64,000 bases of DNA from assembly GCA_963700105.1 (NCBI GenBank), contig CAVOWL010000004.1, positions 310,001 to 374,000 of the forward strand. The letters are read 5' to 3'. Each line of letters starts with the position of its first letter. Positions within the stretch are counted from its first letter, which is position 1. The position numbers and the translations under genes were made by a program. Positions 44,622 to 53,697 of this stretch are shown here, piece after piece. Origin of the DNA: CAVUWL01 sp963700105 (GTDB taxonomy: Bacteria > Actinomycetota > Thermoleophilia > Solirubrobacterales > 70-9). The notes under the pieces are model-generated. The model had not been told where the DNA came from and made no database searches. It was given only the letters and a program-made list of their open reading frames with translations.

Positions 44622-47600
44622 TCAGCGCACGATTGAGATCGACCGCTCGACGCTTCGCGCCGGCTCCTGGCCGAGACCCTGCTGGATACGCGCCAACCGC
44701 AGCTCGGCCGCCCTTCGCTCCGCGTCGCCGGTCTTTGGACCAAGCGGGTCGCCACCGCGCGAAGTGACCCCTTGGCGGTGGCGGAAAGCGTAGATCAGAT
44801 CGACGCCTTCGTTCCAAAGCTCCGCTTTGATGGGGTCGGCAGGACGGGCGCCGAGTGCCTCCTCGATCAGCCTGGAGGGCTGGAGCCGCTCGGCGGCGAC
44901 CTCGCGGCGGCGGAGCTGTGCCAGGCGCTCGCCGATCAGCGCCAGCTCGGAGCGCTCGGCATCGCTCAGCCCGATGGGGCGACGGGACTCGATCGCGACT
45001 TCGACCGCAAGGCTGTCACGCTCGTCGCGTAAACGCCCGAGCTGTTTGGCAGAGAGGCTCTCGGCGCTCTCGATCCGGGCCAGTTCGCCGCGGTCGGGAC
45101 GGCGCTCGGTTGCCAGCGCCTCGCGCTTGGAGGCCAGCTCGGCGAGGCGGGCGTTGCCCGCGGCGAGTCGGCGCTCGACGGCGTCGAGCCGCTGCTTGAG
45201 CGGCGTCGGCTCATCCTGGTCGGCAAGTCTGCGCTCGAGCTCAGTGCGCCGCTTGATCAGCTCGTAGGGCGGCTGCGCCTCGAGTCGCTTGCGGGCGGCG
45301 ACCTCGACCGCGGCAAACTCGCCCGCGGATCGCTCGGCACCGGCTCGCAACTCGTGGGCTGCGTCCTCGATCTCACGGGTGCCGGGGCCGAGCTCGGGAT
45401 CGGTCAGCTCGGAAGCAGCGACGCCGTAGGCGGTCGTCGCACCGCGGGCGCGGGAGACGGCAACGAGGAACTCCTCACGGCTGATCGCGGCGTCGAGCAA
45501 GGCAAAGGCGCTCTCGAAGGTCTTTGACTCGGTGGCGTAGGTGGTGAGCGCGTAGGCGTGCTGGATCGCCGGCTCGCCCGAGGGGGTGCGGCGATCCAGG
45601 TAGTCGCGGTCGAGGGTGACCCGGCGCTCGTCGCCGCCAACCCGCTGCAGCTCTACGCTCTGTCGTGCCTGATCGACCACGATCACCGCCCAGCGCTCGC
45701 GATTGGAGACCTCGGGAGTGTTGATCCGGGTGATGAGGCGCTCGCCGAGGGCGAACTGATGACCGGCGACGGTCAGAGCCCCCTCCCCCACCCCGCGCTC
45801 GGCGGCAAGGACCTCGCGCGCCTTGCGGTTCAGCTCGGCGACGTCGCGACTGCGGCGGGCGATCATCACCGCGTCCTCGCCAGCGCTGTAGCGGGCATGC
45901 CAATCGAGGACGAGCGCGTCGAGGGCCTCGGGCAGGGTGTCGGCGATCACCAGGCGCTCGCGAGAGCGCAGGAGGTCGAGCGCGTCTGAGCCGCGGCCTT
46001 CGTGGGCAAGCTCGACGATGCGGCGGTCGAGCGGGTCGCGCTGGCGGCGGATCTCGGTGAGGAGGGCTGGCTCGATCACCTTGGTCAGGTGCCCGTAGAG
46101 ACCACCGGGGCCGACCGCCCCGATCTGGCGCGGGTCGCCGATGCAGACCAGCTTGCCCTCGCACTGAACAGCCAGCTCGGCAAGCGCGGTGGCGTGCGGG
46201 GTCGAGGTCGTGCTCGACTCATCCATGACGATCACGGTGCCGGGGGCGAGCGGGCGGTGGCCTGCCTCGGTCGCCTCGGCAGTGCGGATCAGGAGCGCGG
46301 TGATCGAGGTGGCGGGGACGCCGGCGTCTGAGAGCTCGCCCGAGGCACTGCGCGCGGTGGCGACCCCGATCACCGGGTGCCTGGCAGCAACCCAGGCCTC
46401 CCGCGCGGCGGCGAGGGCGGTGGTCTTACCGCTGCCCGGCAGCGCCGCCACCGGCACGATCCGCTCGCCACCGATGGTGAGGCGGCGAACCATCTCGGCC
46501 TGCTCGGCGCTCAGGTAGCTGTGGCGGGCGAGGACGGCGGCGAGGGTCGCCTCATCGACAAGCGCCGCGCCGGCCTTCTGTCCCTCACGCGCCGTCTTCA
46601 CGAAGCGCTGCTCCAACTCCCAGAGGCGCGGAGTCGTGTAGTAGGTGGAGTCGATCGCATCGGCTCCGCGGTGGATCTCGATCAGGCGCTCGCTTCCGAG
46701 CAGACCCTCGACCGCGTGGTCAAGCGCAACAGCATCTGCGCCCTCCGGGAGCTGGTTGGCCAACGCGCAGATCAGATCGCGGCGGTCGAAATGGGAGTGG
46801 GTGGCCTCCAGCTCGGCGAGTGCGCGCTCGCTCTCGGCTGGGCCGATCGGACGGGGCTCGCGGCGAAGGGCGGATCCCAGCAGGGCGTCGATCGAGTCGG
46901 GAGTGAGGTCGAACTCCGCTGCCCGGGCGCTCCACTCCGAGCGCTGGGCGTCGGCGTCAACGCCGTAGTCCTTGGCGTCACGGGTTCTGTAGGCGGCGAC
47001 TTCGGCAGCGGCGGCCGAGGTCGTCCCCCGCTCGGCCATCGCCGCGACGATCTCCGCCCGGCGCTGGGAGAAGTGCTCGATCGCGGTGCGCTCGATCCCG
47101 ACGAGGTCGGCGTAGCCGTTGTGGGGGCTGTGCCACTCGGCTCCCAACTCGCGGGTGAGGTTGGCGCGAAGCGCCGCCTGGTAGACGTGGCCGGCCGCCT
47201 TGGCCTGGCGCCAGAAGGGAGTGCGGCCCTTCGGCGCGGCCAGGCTGAGCCAGTGCCCATCAGTTGCGGCGCGAGTCAAGTTGGCGGTTACCAGGTGGGT
47301 ATGCAGGGCCGGATCGCCGGCGCGCGAAGAGCGGTGGCGAAAGGCCATCGCGACCAGACCAGAGCCGGGCTCGATCGTCTTGCCCCCCGCGCCGCGCTGC
47401 ACGAAGCAGGCGTGGCGCTCCAGGTAGGCGACTCCCTCGGAGACAGCGTGGTCGTGGGCCCGCAGGACAGCGGCCCGGACCTCGGGGGATCCGACCGCGT
47501 AGAGCAGGGAGACCGACTTCGGCGCGGCGAAGCGGATGTCGTAGCCGAGGATCGGCTCGACCCGGCGCTCGCGGCCACTCGCGTCGGTGTAGCTGCGCGG

Positions 47601-47828
47601 CTCGGGGCGGCGCACCAGCACTTCGCCGCTGACCGGGTGCCTGCCGGCGAGGATCGCGGTGTAGGCATCGCGGTCAACCTCGCCGGAGAGGCCGAGCTCA
47701 GTGGCCAGCTCGCCGATCCACTCACCCGGCGCCTCGCCCGGTTTGGTGTAGTAGTCCTCGCCGCCTTCGGCCACCGCCTCGATCCAGTAGTTGGCGTTTC
47801 GTCGCCCGATCTTCGTCACTCCCACCAT
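44622..47828 (-). CDS. MobF-family relaxase-helicase (TrwC/TraI-like)
   Basis: 1068 residues from ATG 47828. The relaxase domain has tyrosines Y14 and the pair Y26-Y27 in its first 30 residues (VTKIGRRNANYW, EGGEDYYTKPGE) and the metal triad in DPALHTHLVTANL. A helicase follows: Walker A ALPGSGKTTALAAA, Walker B VIVMDESSTTST, CIGDPRQIGAVG and motif VI VAVSRARGATTAYG. The C-terminal ~200 residues are charged coiled coil. It would nick oriT and unwind the transferred strand. The frame is open a further 149 codons upstream, but that part is a Pro/Lys/Gln-rich translation of the A-poor tract and the DUF4326 remnant and I exclude it. Confidence 0.9.
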   Translation of the reverse strand: MVGVTKIGRRNANYWIEAVAEGGEDYYTKPGEAPGEWIGELATELGLSGEVDRDAYTAILAGRHPVSGEVLVRRPEPRSYTDASGRERRVEPILGYDIRFAAPKSVSLLYAVGSPEVRAAVLRAHDHAVSEGVAYLERHACFVQRGAGGKTIEPGSGLVAMAFRHRSSRAGDPALHTHLVTANLTRAATDGHWLSLAAPKGRTPFWRQAKAAGHVYQAALRANLTRELGAEWHSPHNGYADLVGIERTAIEHFSQRRAEIVAAMAERGTTSAAAAEVAAYRTRDAKDYGVDADAQRSEWSARAAEFDLTPDSIDALLGSALRREPRPIGPAESERALAELEATHSHFDRRDLICALANQLPEGADAVALDHAVEGLLGSERLIEIHRGADAIDSTYYTTPRLWELEQRFVKTAREGQKAGAALVDEATLAAVLARHSYLSAEQAEMVRRLTIGGERIVPVAALPGSGKTTALAAAREAWVAARHPVIGVATARSASGELSDAGVPATSITALLIRTAEATEAGHRPLAPGTVIVMDESSTTSTPHATALAELAVQCEGKLVCIGDPRQIGAVGPGGLYGHLTKVIEPALLTEIRRQRDPLDRRIVELAHEGRGSDALDLLRSRERLVIADTLPEALDALVLDWHARYSAGEDAVMIARRSRDVAELNRKAREVLAAERGVGEGALTVAGHQFALGERLITRINTPEVSNRERWAVIVVDQARQSVELQRVGGDERRVTLDRDYLDRRTPSGEPAIQHAYALTTYATESKTFESAFALLDAAISREEFLVAVSRARGATTAYGVAASELTDPELGPGTREIEDAAHELRAGAERSAGEFAAVEVAARKRLEAQPPYELIKRRTELERRLADQDEPTPLKQRLDAVERRLAAGNARLAELASKREALATERRPDRGELARIESAESLSAKQLGRLRDERDSLAVEVAIESRRPIGLSDAERSELALIGERLAQLRRREVAAERLQPSRLIEEALGARPADPIKAELWNEGVDLIYAFRHRQGVTSRGGDPLGPKTGDAERRAAELRLARIQQGLGQEPARSVERSISIVR

Positions 47829-47879
47829 CGCCTCCGTTGTCCGCTGCGGGAGCACCTTGCATCGGGCGAACTGCCGAGT

Positions 47880-48062
47880 TCCCAGTGTGTCGGGCTTCGG
47901 GGTTTGGGTTTTAGGGACGCTTCTTGGGGAAGGAGGACCGGCCTTGTTGGTTGCTCTGGCTGGCTTTGCTGGCCTGGTGTTTGTGGAGCTTTGTGGTGGC
48001 CTTGGCTCTTGGCTCTGATTCTTCTTTGGCTTTTGGTTCTGGCTGATCTCGCTGGATTTGGG
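47880..48062. other. A-depleted G/T-rich tract upstream of the relaxase (candidate oriT region)
   Basis: On the plus strand, 47941-48060 contains only four A residues in 120, with repeated TTGGCT/CTGGCT/TTTGG words. Such strong strand asymmetry next to a relaxase start is reminiscent of transfer origins or their leading region. No nick-site consensus could be identified by eye. The gap 47829-48172 has no other feature. Confidence 0.4.
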
Positions 48063-48172
48063 CTGGGCCGCCTGGCGATGGCCCCCGCAGCGCAGACCCG
48101 GCGACCGGCGGCGAGCAGGACAAGAATCAGGGCCCGAGGTCTGGCGCTGGACCCCGGATGCGGTGGGCGCGA

Positions 48173-48583
48173 TCAGCCGCTCCGCACCGCCGCCCAGGTG
48201 GCGGCGAGCGCCAACACTCCCCGTGGGGGATTTGTTTGGCGCGCAGCAGCAGCCAAGCGTCTTGCCGTCAAGCACTGCCGGCTCTTCGAGTTCGATCCTC
48301 CTCGCCGCGATCTCTGACTAAAGCCAGGAGTGGAAGCGCTCGATCGCCTCCTGGGCCGTGGCAACGCGGATCGACGGGTATTTGCTGGAGCGGTGAGGGA
48401 AGGGTTGCCCCAGCGTCCCGGCTCACCGCTTCGCGGGTCACGCCCGCGGCCGATGTAGACGTCATAGGAGTCTCGCTTGCAGTGGACCACTCTCGTCCTC
48501 GGCTCATCCCGATCCAAGTGCTCAGCGGATTCGCCAAGCGCTGTGCCAACTCTGGCTCGAACAGCTGACATCGAGCAGCTCAT
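48173..48583 (-). pseudogene. DUF4326 family gene, broken by two frameshifts and a stop
   Basis: The first frame gives RTRVVHCKRDSYDVYIGRGR then GEPGRWGNP, the signature of DUF4326. A one-base loss then moves the conserved continuation HRSSKYPSIRVATAQEAIER and FHSWL into the next frame, where a TAG stands where TGG would be expected, followed by SEIAARRIELEE and LDGKTLGCCCAP. A further shift leads back to LALAATWAAVRSG at the end. With all three lesions it cannot make the full protein. The function of DUF4326 is unknown; it often appears on plasmids and phages. Confidence 0.75.
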
Positions 48584-48683
48584 ACGGAGCGAGCGACCGG
48601 TGAGGATGAGCGGGCTCTTTGTAGCACAGAGAGGCCCGGCGCCGCTGTCCTTTCAAGATAGGGATAGGAGCGGGGCACTGGCT

Positions 48684-49544
48684 TCACTGCGGTCGCGGGG
48701 GTCGCCCCAATCGAGCTTCAGCCCCACCGATATCGCCATGCGATATGTCCAACATTTTGGCCAGCACCTCGTCTTTGGGCTCACCAAAGCTTGGGAAGCC
48801 ACGCGACTTCCGGCTAGCGAAGGTGGGATTGACGAAGAGGGCATCTGCCCAACTGGCACGGCCATCCCGGTAGTGGAAGTTGTAGAGCGAGACTAACGAA
48901 AACCCATGATCGAGAGCGAATCCTAGGATCTCATCAACTCGCGGCTGGCCCTTGTAGGCATCGTTGAGGTTCAACTCGATGAAAATGAGTTGAACGCGAT
49001 TCTGCTCCAACAACCCTTGCGCCCCCTTCAGGACCTCCAGGTCATAGCCTTGCGTGTCAGACTTGAGCAGATTCAAACTCTCAACCGAATTCTCCTTGCA
49101 GTAGTCATCCAAAGTCTTGACCTCAACGGAAGTAATCGCCACCACGTGGCCCCAGCCGTCTGAACCGATCTCGAGAAACGAGCTCATATCGGAGTCACTG
49201 TTTTCGTTCAGATCTAGCGTCCCCGCAGCGCTACCGACCCCGCAATTAGAGAGCCACAGACTCGGAATCCCTCTTGTACGTCGCTTGAGCTCCTCATAGG
49301 ACGATCGGCTCGGCTCGAAGGCGTGGATCACGGGATCATTGAACACGCTTCGTAGTCGCTGGATAGTCTGACCGATGTTCGCCCCCACATCTGCGGCCAC
49401 CATTCCCGACTCTTCCCCCACCAGCGCTCGCATATCTAGATAAGCGTTCTGCCCGAAATTCCCGGACACTTTCCGCACGTCGTAGCCGAGTGAATTGAAG
49501 AGCCCCCTCGCTTTTACTCGGAGATCCACCACTGGAAATACCAT
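48684..49544 (-). CDS. FkbM-family SAM-dependent methyltransferase
   Basis: A 286-residue methyltransferase. The SAM loop is AADVGANIGQTIQRL, then HAFEPSRSSYEELKRR, the FkbM-specific FLEIGSDGWG-VKTLDDYC section, LLKSDTQGYDLEVLKGAQ and IFIELNLNDAYKGQP. FkbM enzymes O-methylate sugars of cell-surface polysaccharides or glycolipids and macrolides. It lies alone between relaxase and structural-like cargo, with AT-richer codon use than the chromosome. It could change the host surface, for example against phages. Confidence 0.9.
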   Translation of the reverse strand: MVFPVVDLRVKARGLFNSLGYDVRKVSGNFGQNAYLDMRALVGEESGMVAADVGANIGQTIQRLRSVFNDPVIHAFEPSRSSYEELKRRTRGIPSLWLSNCGVGSAAGTLDLNENSDSDMSSFLEIGSDGWGHVVAITSVEVKTLDDYCKENSVESLNLLKSDTQGYDLEVLKGAQGLLEQNRVQLIFIELNLNDAYKGQPRVDEILGFALDHGFSLVSLYNFHYRDGRASWADALFVNPTFASRKSRGFPSFGEPKDEVLAKMLDISHGDIGGAEARLGRPPRPQ

Positions 49545-50332
49545 TCTAGGGGATGCCTGCTACGGCACAAACGCGCGTCCTCTCGACCCCTAATCACTCA
49601 GATCGCCTCTCTGAGCGCTTCCGGAGGTGTTCTTTACGCCCTCAGGTGACCCGGCGTGCGGCATCGGCAATCCCGGCTCGTCCGAGAATCTGGCAGGTCT
49701 ATTTGAAAGCATCTTGGGGAAGCCGACCTTAGCCAACGTCGTGTCGTGACCGGCACAATTCGGCGGGGCTTTGAGGTAGCCAACGCGGTCACTCAGTTAC
49801 CCGAGAACAGCATCTACGCAAACAGCTTCGAGATTGGCTCCGCGAGCCTAAGCGTTACTGCAACTCCCTTCAAGGTGGGACTTCTTGCCGCACTCTTCAT
49901 CGGACCCCGAGCTGAGGCGGAGCGGCGAAGTCGACCGTACTGGCGTGCCCCACGACTTTCATAGCCTGCAACTGGGATGGATGACATAACGCGCGAACCC
50001 CCAAAAGCCTGGACTTGAATCTCCTTTCAAATACGCCAGGTCCCGCTGGGACGCGGCTGACTCAATCACCATCGGCGTCAAGGTGCACGGGCAGAGGACT
50101 GCACTTTCGTTCCTACTGTCCGGTGAACGACTCCTGCTTCTACAGAGATTCTAGTGAGCCACCTCTAAGGCAAATACAACCAATATCAGTTCCAGATTTC
50201 GCATCCAGTCGTATTGCGTGTCCGAACTGGACTGACTTCCGTAACGCCGCTCTCAGACCTTCACTTCAGTTCCTTATGGTATTAAATATCACGCCGGGGA
50301 CAATCTATGATACTGCACTAGGTGTTACTGCG
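49545..50332. other. AT-richer non-coding stretch in the element
   Basis: A 788-base gap between the FkbM gene and the phage-like gene. Short plus-strand frames at 49746-49964 and 50015-50350 have no motif or good ribosome site, and I regard them as chance. The composition is clearly lower in GC than the chromosomal flanks. No repeat or RNA fold stood out. Confidence 0.45.
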
Positions 50333-51031
50333 CTAAGTGCCAAAGAGTAAGTAAGTGAAACCGGTATTGTTCGCCTTTGCTTCGCCGGCCGCTTCTTTGC
50401 CGACCTTTTCATCCATGGCTCGCAATTCAATGGTGTGACTGCCTGCACTCAAGGATATCACCCAGCTCTGTGCGGCCGTCACCTCGGCGACTAGCTCCAT
50501 GGTGGGGGTAACTGATTCTACGGCCCCAAGGAAGGCGACAATCTGGCCGGACTCTGCGGAGCTATCGACGTACAGCTCTGCGATGCACTTCGCGTTAGAG
50601 CTCTTCGTCATCGAAAGGGAGAAGTCGGCCACGGCGTTGACGACCAAGACCGAGTCGACCACCGGCGCGACTTCCAGTTTGCAACCAGGGACAAGAGTGT
50701 ATGTACTGCTGAGTTCAAGGTGACTGGTGGCGCGCTTTTGGCCCGTCGCGACTCCAAACAGAAGTTCAAGCGCTTCCTTCGTCAATGTAGCTGCGATTGC
50801 GGCTTCGCTTTTATGTTCGATAGCCGTGGTGCCCTCTTGGCCGCGTTTGACCGTAAGTTTTTTCCCTGAGCGTGCAGTAACGAGCATGATCTCACTATCG
50901 ACAGTTACTCGGTAGTTTCCGGTTTCGGGAAAACCGGCTTCTGATGTAAGTTGAACAGTGGTTTCAGTCGCCGTCAGTGCGGCTGCCAGGGTCGTTTCTG
51001 CGAGGTTTACTAGCTTCTCAGAGGTGGTCAT
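50333..51031 (-). CDS. Phage-structural-like protein of unknown function
   Basis: 232 residues. The first part, TTLAAALTATETTVQLTSEA followed by GFPETGNYRVTVDSEIMLVT and VKRGQEGTTAIEHKSEAAI, follows a pattern seen in phage tail and minor structural proteins. The second half (from ~95) is a beta-rich domain without cysteine pairs: LVPGCKLEVAPVVDSVLVVN and WVISLSAGSHTIELRAMDEK, like a jelly-roll or carbohydrate-binding module. ATG 51031 has GGGAG upstream. No signal peptide. It is third in a row of same-strand cargo genes, behind the lyase-like gene (168-base gap). Confidence 0.6.
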   Translation of the reverse strand: MTTSEKLVNLAETTLAAALTATETTVQLTSEAGFPETGNYRVTVDSEIMLVTARSGKKLTVKRGQEGTTAIEHKSEAAIAATLTKEALELLFGVATGQKRATSHLELSSTYTLVPGCKLEVAPVVDSVLVVNAVADFSLSMTKSSNAKCIAELYVDSSAESGQIVAFLGAVESVTPTMELVAEVTAAQSWVISLSAGSHTIELRAMDEKVGKEAAGEAKANNTGFTYLLFGT

Positions 51032-51199
51032 ATCTCATCTCCCAGATGACATAGGGTGATCTGTTTCTTAATGTTTCGCCTTGTTTCCTGATTCAATTGT
51101 CCTGTCGATCTTGACCTTAGTCCTAAAGGTGCTTCAGAAAGGCACCGGAAGGCCTTTCGCTATGAGGACGCTAGGTTTGGGTCCATTCTCTATGTCCGG

Positions 51200-52096
51200 T
51201 CATGTGACTTCATATATCTGCACATTGTCGATATCAATATGGGTCGAGGTTTTGATCACCGGGTTGCGATAGATCCCAAGCCTCAGATGGCTAGGCACAG
51301 GCGCCAGGTTTTCGTATCCTTCCTGTTTGCCGTCGGCATAGCTCAATGTCTCGCGAGGAATCGTTCCGGATGAATGTTGGGCTTTAAAGGGCGAGTTGGC
51401 TGGTAAGCCTGTGCGATCATCGATCTGAATATTCGTCGATCCGAGTTTTGATGACGTAGAGTAGACGTTTTCGATCCGAAACCGCGTCCACTGGTTGACC
51501 GCCGCCGGAGCGGTGAAGAGCGGTTCTTCCTCAGCTTTTGGAGGGACGATGATCTGCCATTCGTTTTCGCGAAGCTCCATGTGATAAATCACTAGGCCGT
51601 ATGGGCCAACTTTTTCGTAGGGCTGGGTTTCCTTCATCTGCATCACGTTCTGCCAGTTTTCGTTCGATGCGGGGAAGTTTTCAGCTGGGCGGAGATCGAA
51701 GAAGGTGACAATTATCGTGGTCGATTCTTGATAAAGCCAAAAGGTCCCTTTGCCACCGGAAGTCCCGTAGCGGGACTCGTTGGCTCCCAGCTCGGTTCGT
51801 TCGGTACCGTCAAAGCGATCGCCTTCTACGATCTGCAGGCGGCGGAAGTTGCCGTTATCTTGGGGTTCGCCATTACCCTTGGTCCATGGAGAGCCTTCTT
51901 TGGTTTCTTTGATTAGTTCATAGCGCGCCGGTTTTGCAGCCTGGATCAGCCCCCATACGTCTTCGACGTTTTCGTCCGTCATTGGATCCTCTCGCAGGAG
52001 TTTCAGGGGTGCAGGCACCACAGGCCCCTCGGCGCCGAGGATCATGCGTCCGAGTACTGACCGCGTCGTTCCTAATCTGCCAGTCGGTAGGCTCAT
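51200..52096 (-). CDS. Heparin-lyase-like polysaccharide lyase
   Basis: 298 residues from ATG 52096, which has AAGGAGAAG just upstream. After a ~60-residue N-terminal lead, the beta-jelly-roll fold of heparin lyase-like enzymes appears: FRRLQIVEGDRFDGTERTEL (the RxEL-type strand), GKGTFWLYQESTTIIVTFFD, NWQNVMQMK, WTRFRIENVYST, then HLRLGIYRNPV and IDIDNVQIYEV. Such domains cleave or bind acidic polysaccharides and are found both secreted and in phage tail fibres. No signal peptide is visible. With the phage-like neighbour it may be part of a particle or a released surface-degrading protein. Confidence 0.7.
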   Translation of the reverse strand: MSLPTGRLGTTRSVLGRMILGAEGPVVPAPLKLLREDPMTDENVEDVWGLIQAAKPARYELIKETKEGSPWTKGNGEPQDNGNFRRLQIVEGDRFDGTERTELGANESRYGTSGGKGTFWLYQESTTIIVTFFDLRPAENFPASNENWQNVMQMKETQPYEKVGPYGLVIYHMELRENEWQIIVPPKAEEEPLFTAPAAVNQWTRFRIENVYSTSSKLGSTNIQIDDRTGLPANSPFKAQHSSGTIPRETLSYADGKQEGYENLAPVPSHLRLGIYRNPVIKTSTHIDIDNVQIYEVT

Positions 52097-52254
52097 TTCA
52101 TCTTCTCCTTCTCGAGCTCCGTGTGTCCGTGGACAGCTCAGCTGTCTAAATTGGTTGTCGTTGGGCAACTGTGCATACTGATCAGTCCGTTCCAAGCGGC
52201 ATAATCAAAGCGATCATTTGAAGAATGGAACTTCTCCTTCAGGCGAAGGAACCT

Positions 52255-53697
52255 TCATAAGCGATGTCTCGTGCGATCGGTATTCCGCCTTGAACTTGGA
52301 CGGTGCCTGCGCTTATTGCGCCTGACTTTCACGCACTTCTCTTTTGCGCGAATTTTCCTTTTCCTATAGCCCGGTCTGCAGCACGGTTGGAGGCTGAAAG
52401 TCGCGGTTACTTCCCTTGCTGCTGTCATGGTGACTTCGCATTCATCGGTGCCGCTGACTCGTTCACAGCCCGACCATCGCACGGGTTTGCTATTTGGTCC
52501 TGGGGTGCCCTTGAGGACCACTGCTGTACCTTCGCTTAGGGTCTCTTCGCAAGTTTGGGGGCAGCTGATCCCAGCTGGGGAGCTCGCAACCGTTCCTGTG
52601 CCGTCCCCTTGCTCATTGACTCTCAACCTGGCGAAGCCATGGTCAGCGGAAAACTCAGCGCCAACCGTCTGAGCCGCGGTCATCGTCACCTTGCAGACCC
52701 CTGAGCCGCTGCAAGCACCGGTCCATCCAACGAATTCCGAGCCGGCTGCGGCCGACGGCGTCAGCGTCACAGTTTCGCCTTCTTCAAACTCAGCCCCACA
52801 TTCAAGGCCACAATCTATGCCAGGCGTGGAGCTAGCAACGGTGCCTAGGCCATCGCCCGTCTTCGTCACCTTTAACTCAAATGCATTGCCACTAACTGCG
52901 ATGTCGGACGGATGATCCGCCCCGATGATAAATTCCTGCTGGACATCGCTGCCATCAACGTTGGCTCTGCCAAGTGTTTCAAACCCCTGTTTTGCCTGTG
53001 CGGGGGTTGTCCAGAACAGATGGCCCGCACCCACCGCGATTTCGGACCCCTTTATCCCCGTGATGAATTCCTGCTGGACATCGCTGCCATCGAGGTTGGC
53101 TCTGCCAATGGCGGTTCCAATCCCATTGAACCAGTAGATGTGGCCTTCCCCTACCGCTAGGCCTCCAGGGTCTTCCAATGTCCCGATGAAACTCTGATCG
53201 ACTTCTTTGCCGTCGAGACTTGCCCGCCCAATGGTGTGCTGATCGTAATTCACCCAGTAGATGTAGTTACCACTAACAGTAAATCGAGACAGTCCGCTCA
53301 AGGTAATAAAGTCTTCGTCGACTTCGCTGCCGTCTAGGTTTGCGCGCCCGATCGTGCCTGTATAGTGCTCCCAGTAGATGTGGCCTTCGTCAGCTGCGAT
53401 GTAGCCTCCCTCAACCCCCCTCAGAAACAACGGTTCAACGTCTGTGCCGTCTAGGTTGGCGCGCCCTATCGAGGCGAAGCTGCCTTGCGTCCAATAGAGG
53501 TGGTCGCCGCCGATCGCGATACTCAAGGGGTTTTCTTCCGTCCCTATAAACCCCTGTTCGACATTGCCGCCATTGATGCTTGCACGCCCGATCGAGTTCG
53601 CTTCGCTGTTCACCCAATAGACAAAGGCGCTGGCTCTTGACGGGAGGACGGCAGCGAGTAGGCCCACTAGGGTAACAGTCAGTATCGCTCGGCTCAT
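52255..53697 (-). CDS. Secreted beta-propeller protein with YWTD-like repeats and InlB-type repeats
   Basis: A 480-residue exported protein. A signal peptide (SRAILTVTLVGLLAAVLPSR then ASA) is followed by six or so repeats of the type IYW…(T)IGRANLDGxxV…FI, a YWTD/LDL-receptor-like propeller (about 25-275). Then come two divergent InlB-type repeats with Cys pairs (FVGWTGACSGSGVCKVTMTA; VRWSGCERVSGTDECEVTMT), each starting with VTKTGDGLGTVASSTPGIDC-like residues. The end is a very basic Cys/Arg/Lys tail. This architecture is common in soil Thermoleophilia. It is the first gene of the cargo row and probably binds a surface ligand. Confidence 0.8.
   Translation of the reverse strand: MSRAILTVTLVGLLAAVLPSRASAFVYWVNSEANSIGRASINGGNVEQGFIGTEENPLSIAIGGDHLYWTQGSFASIGRANLDGTDVEPLFLRGVEGGYIAADEGHIYWEHYTGTIGRANLDGSEVDEDFITLSGLSRFTVSGNYIYWVNYDQHTIGRASLDGKEVDQSFIGTLEDPGGLAVGEGHIYWFNGIGTAIGRANLDGSDVQQEFITGIKGSEIAVGAGHLFWTTPAQAKQGFETLGRANVDGSDVQQEFIIGADHPSDIAVSGNAFELKVTKTGDGLGTVASSTPGIDCGLECGAEFEEGETVTLTPSAAAGSEFVGWTGACSGSGVCKVTMTAAQTVGAEFSADHGFARLRVNEQGDGTGTVASSPAGISCPQTCEETLSEGTAVVLKGTPGPNSKPVRWSGCERVSGTDECEVTMTAAREVTATFSLQPCCRPGYRKRKIRAKEKCVKVRRNKRRHRPSSRRNTDRTRHRL

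Noticed and set aside
47829..48275. 149-residue N-terminal extension of the relaxase frame
   Set aside because: It reads through the A-poor tract as Pro/Lys/Gln-rich text and through a shifted part of the DUF4326 remnant; MobF relaxases start where ATG 47828 begins.
46377..48317. 646-codon open frame on the plus strand opposite the relaxase
   Set aside because: It is the antisense shadow of the relaxase gene in very GC-rich DNA; composition is motif-free Gly/Ala/Arg/Val and the relaxase motifs on the other strand are unambiguous.
52912..53617. Repeated DNA words inside the propeller gene considered as a CRISPR or tandem DNA repeat
   Set aside because: The repeats follow the protein's IGRANLDG units, vary at the DNA level and are in frame.
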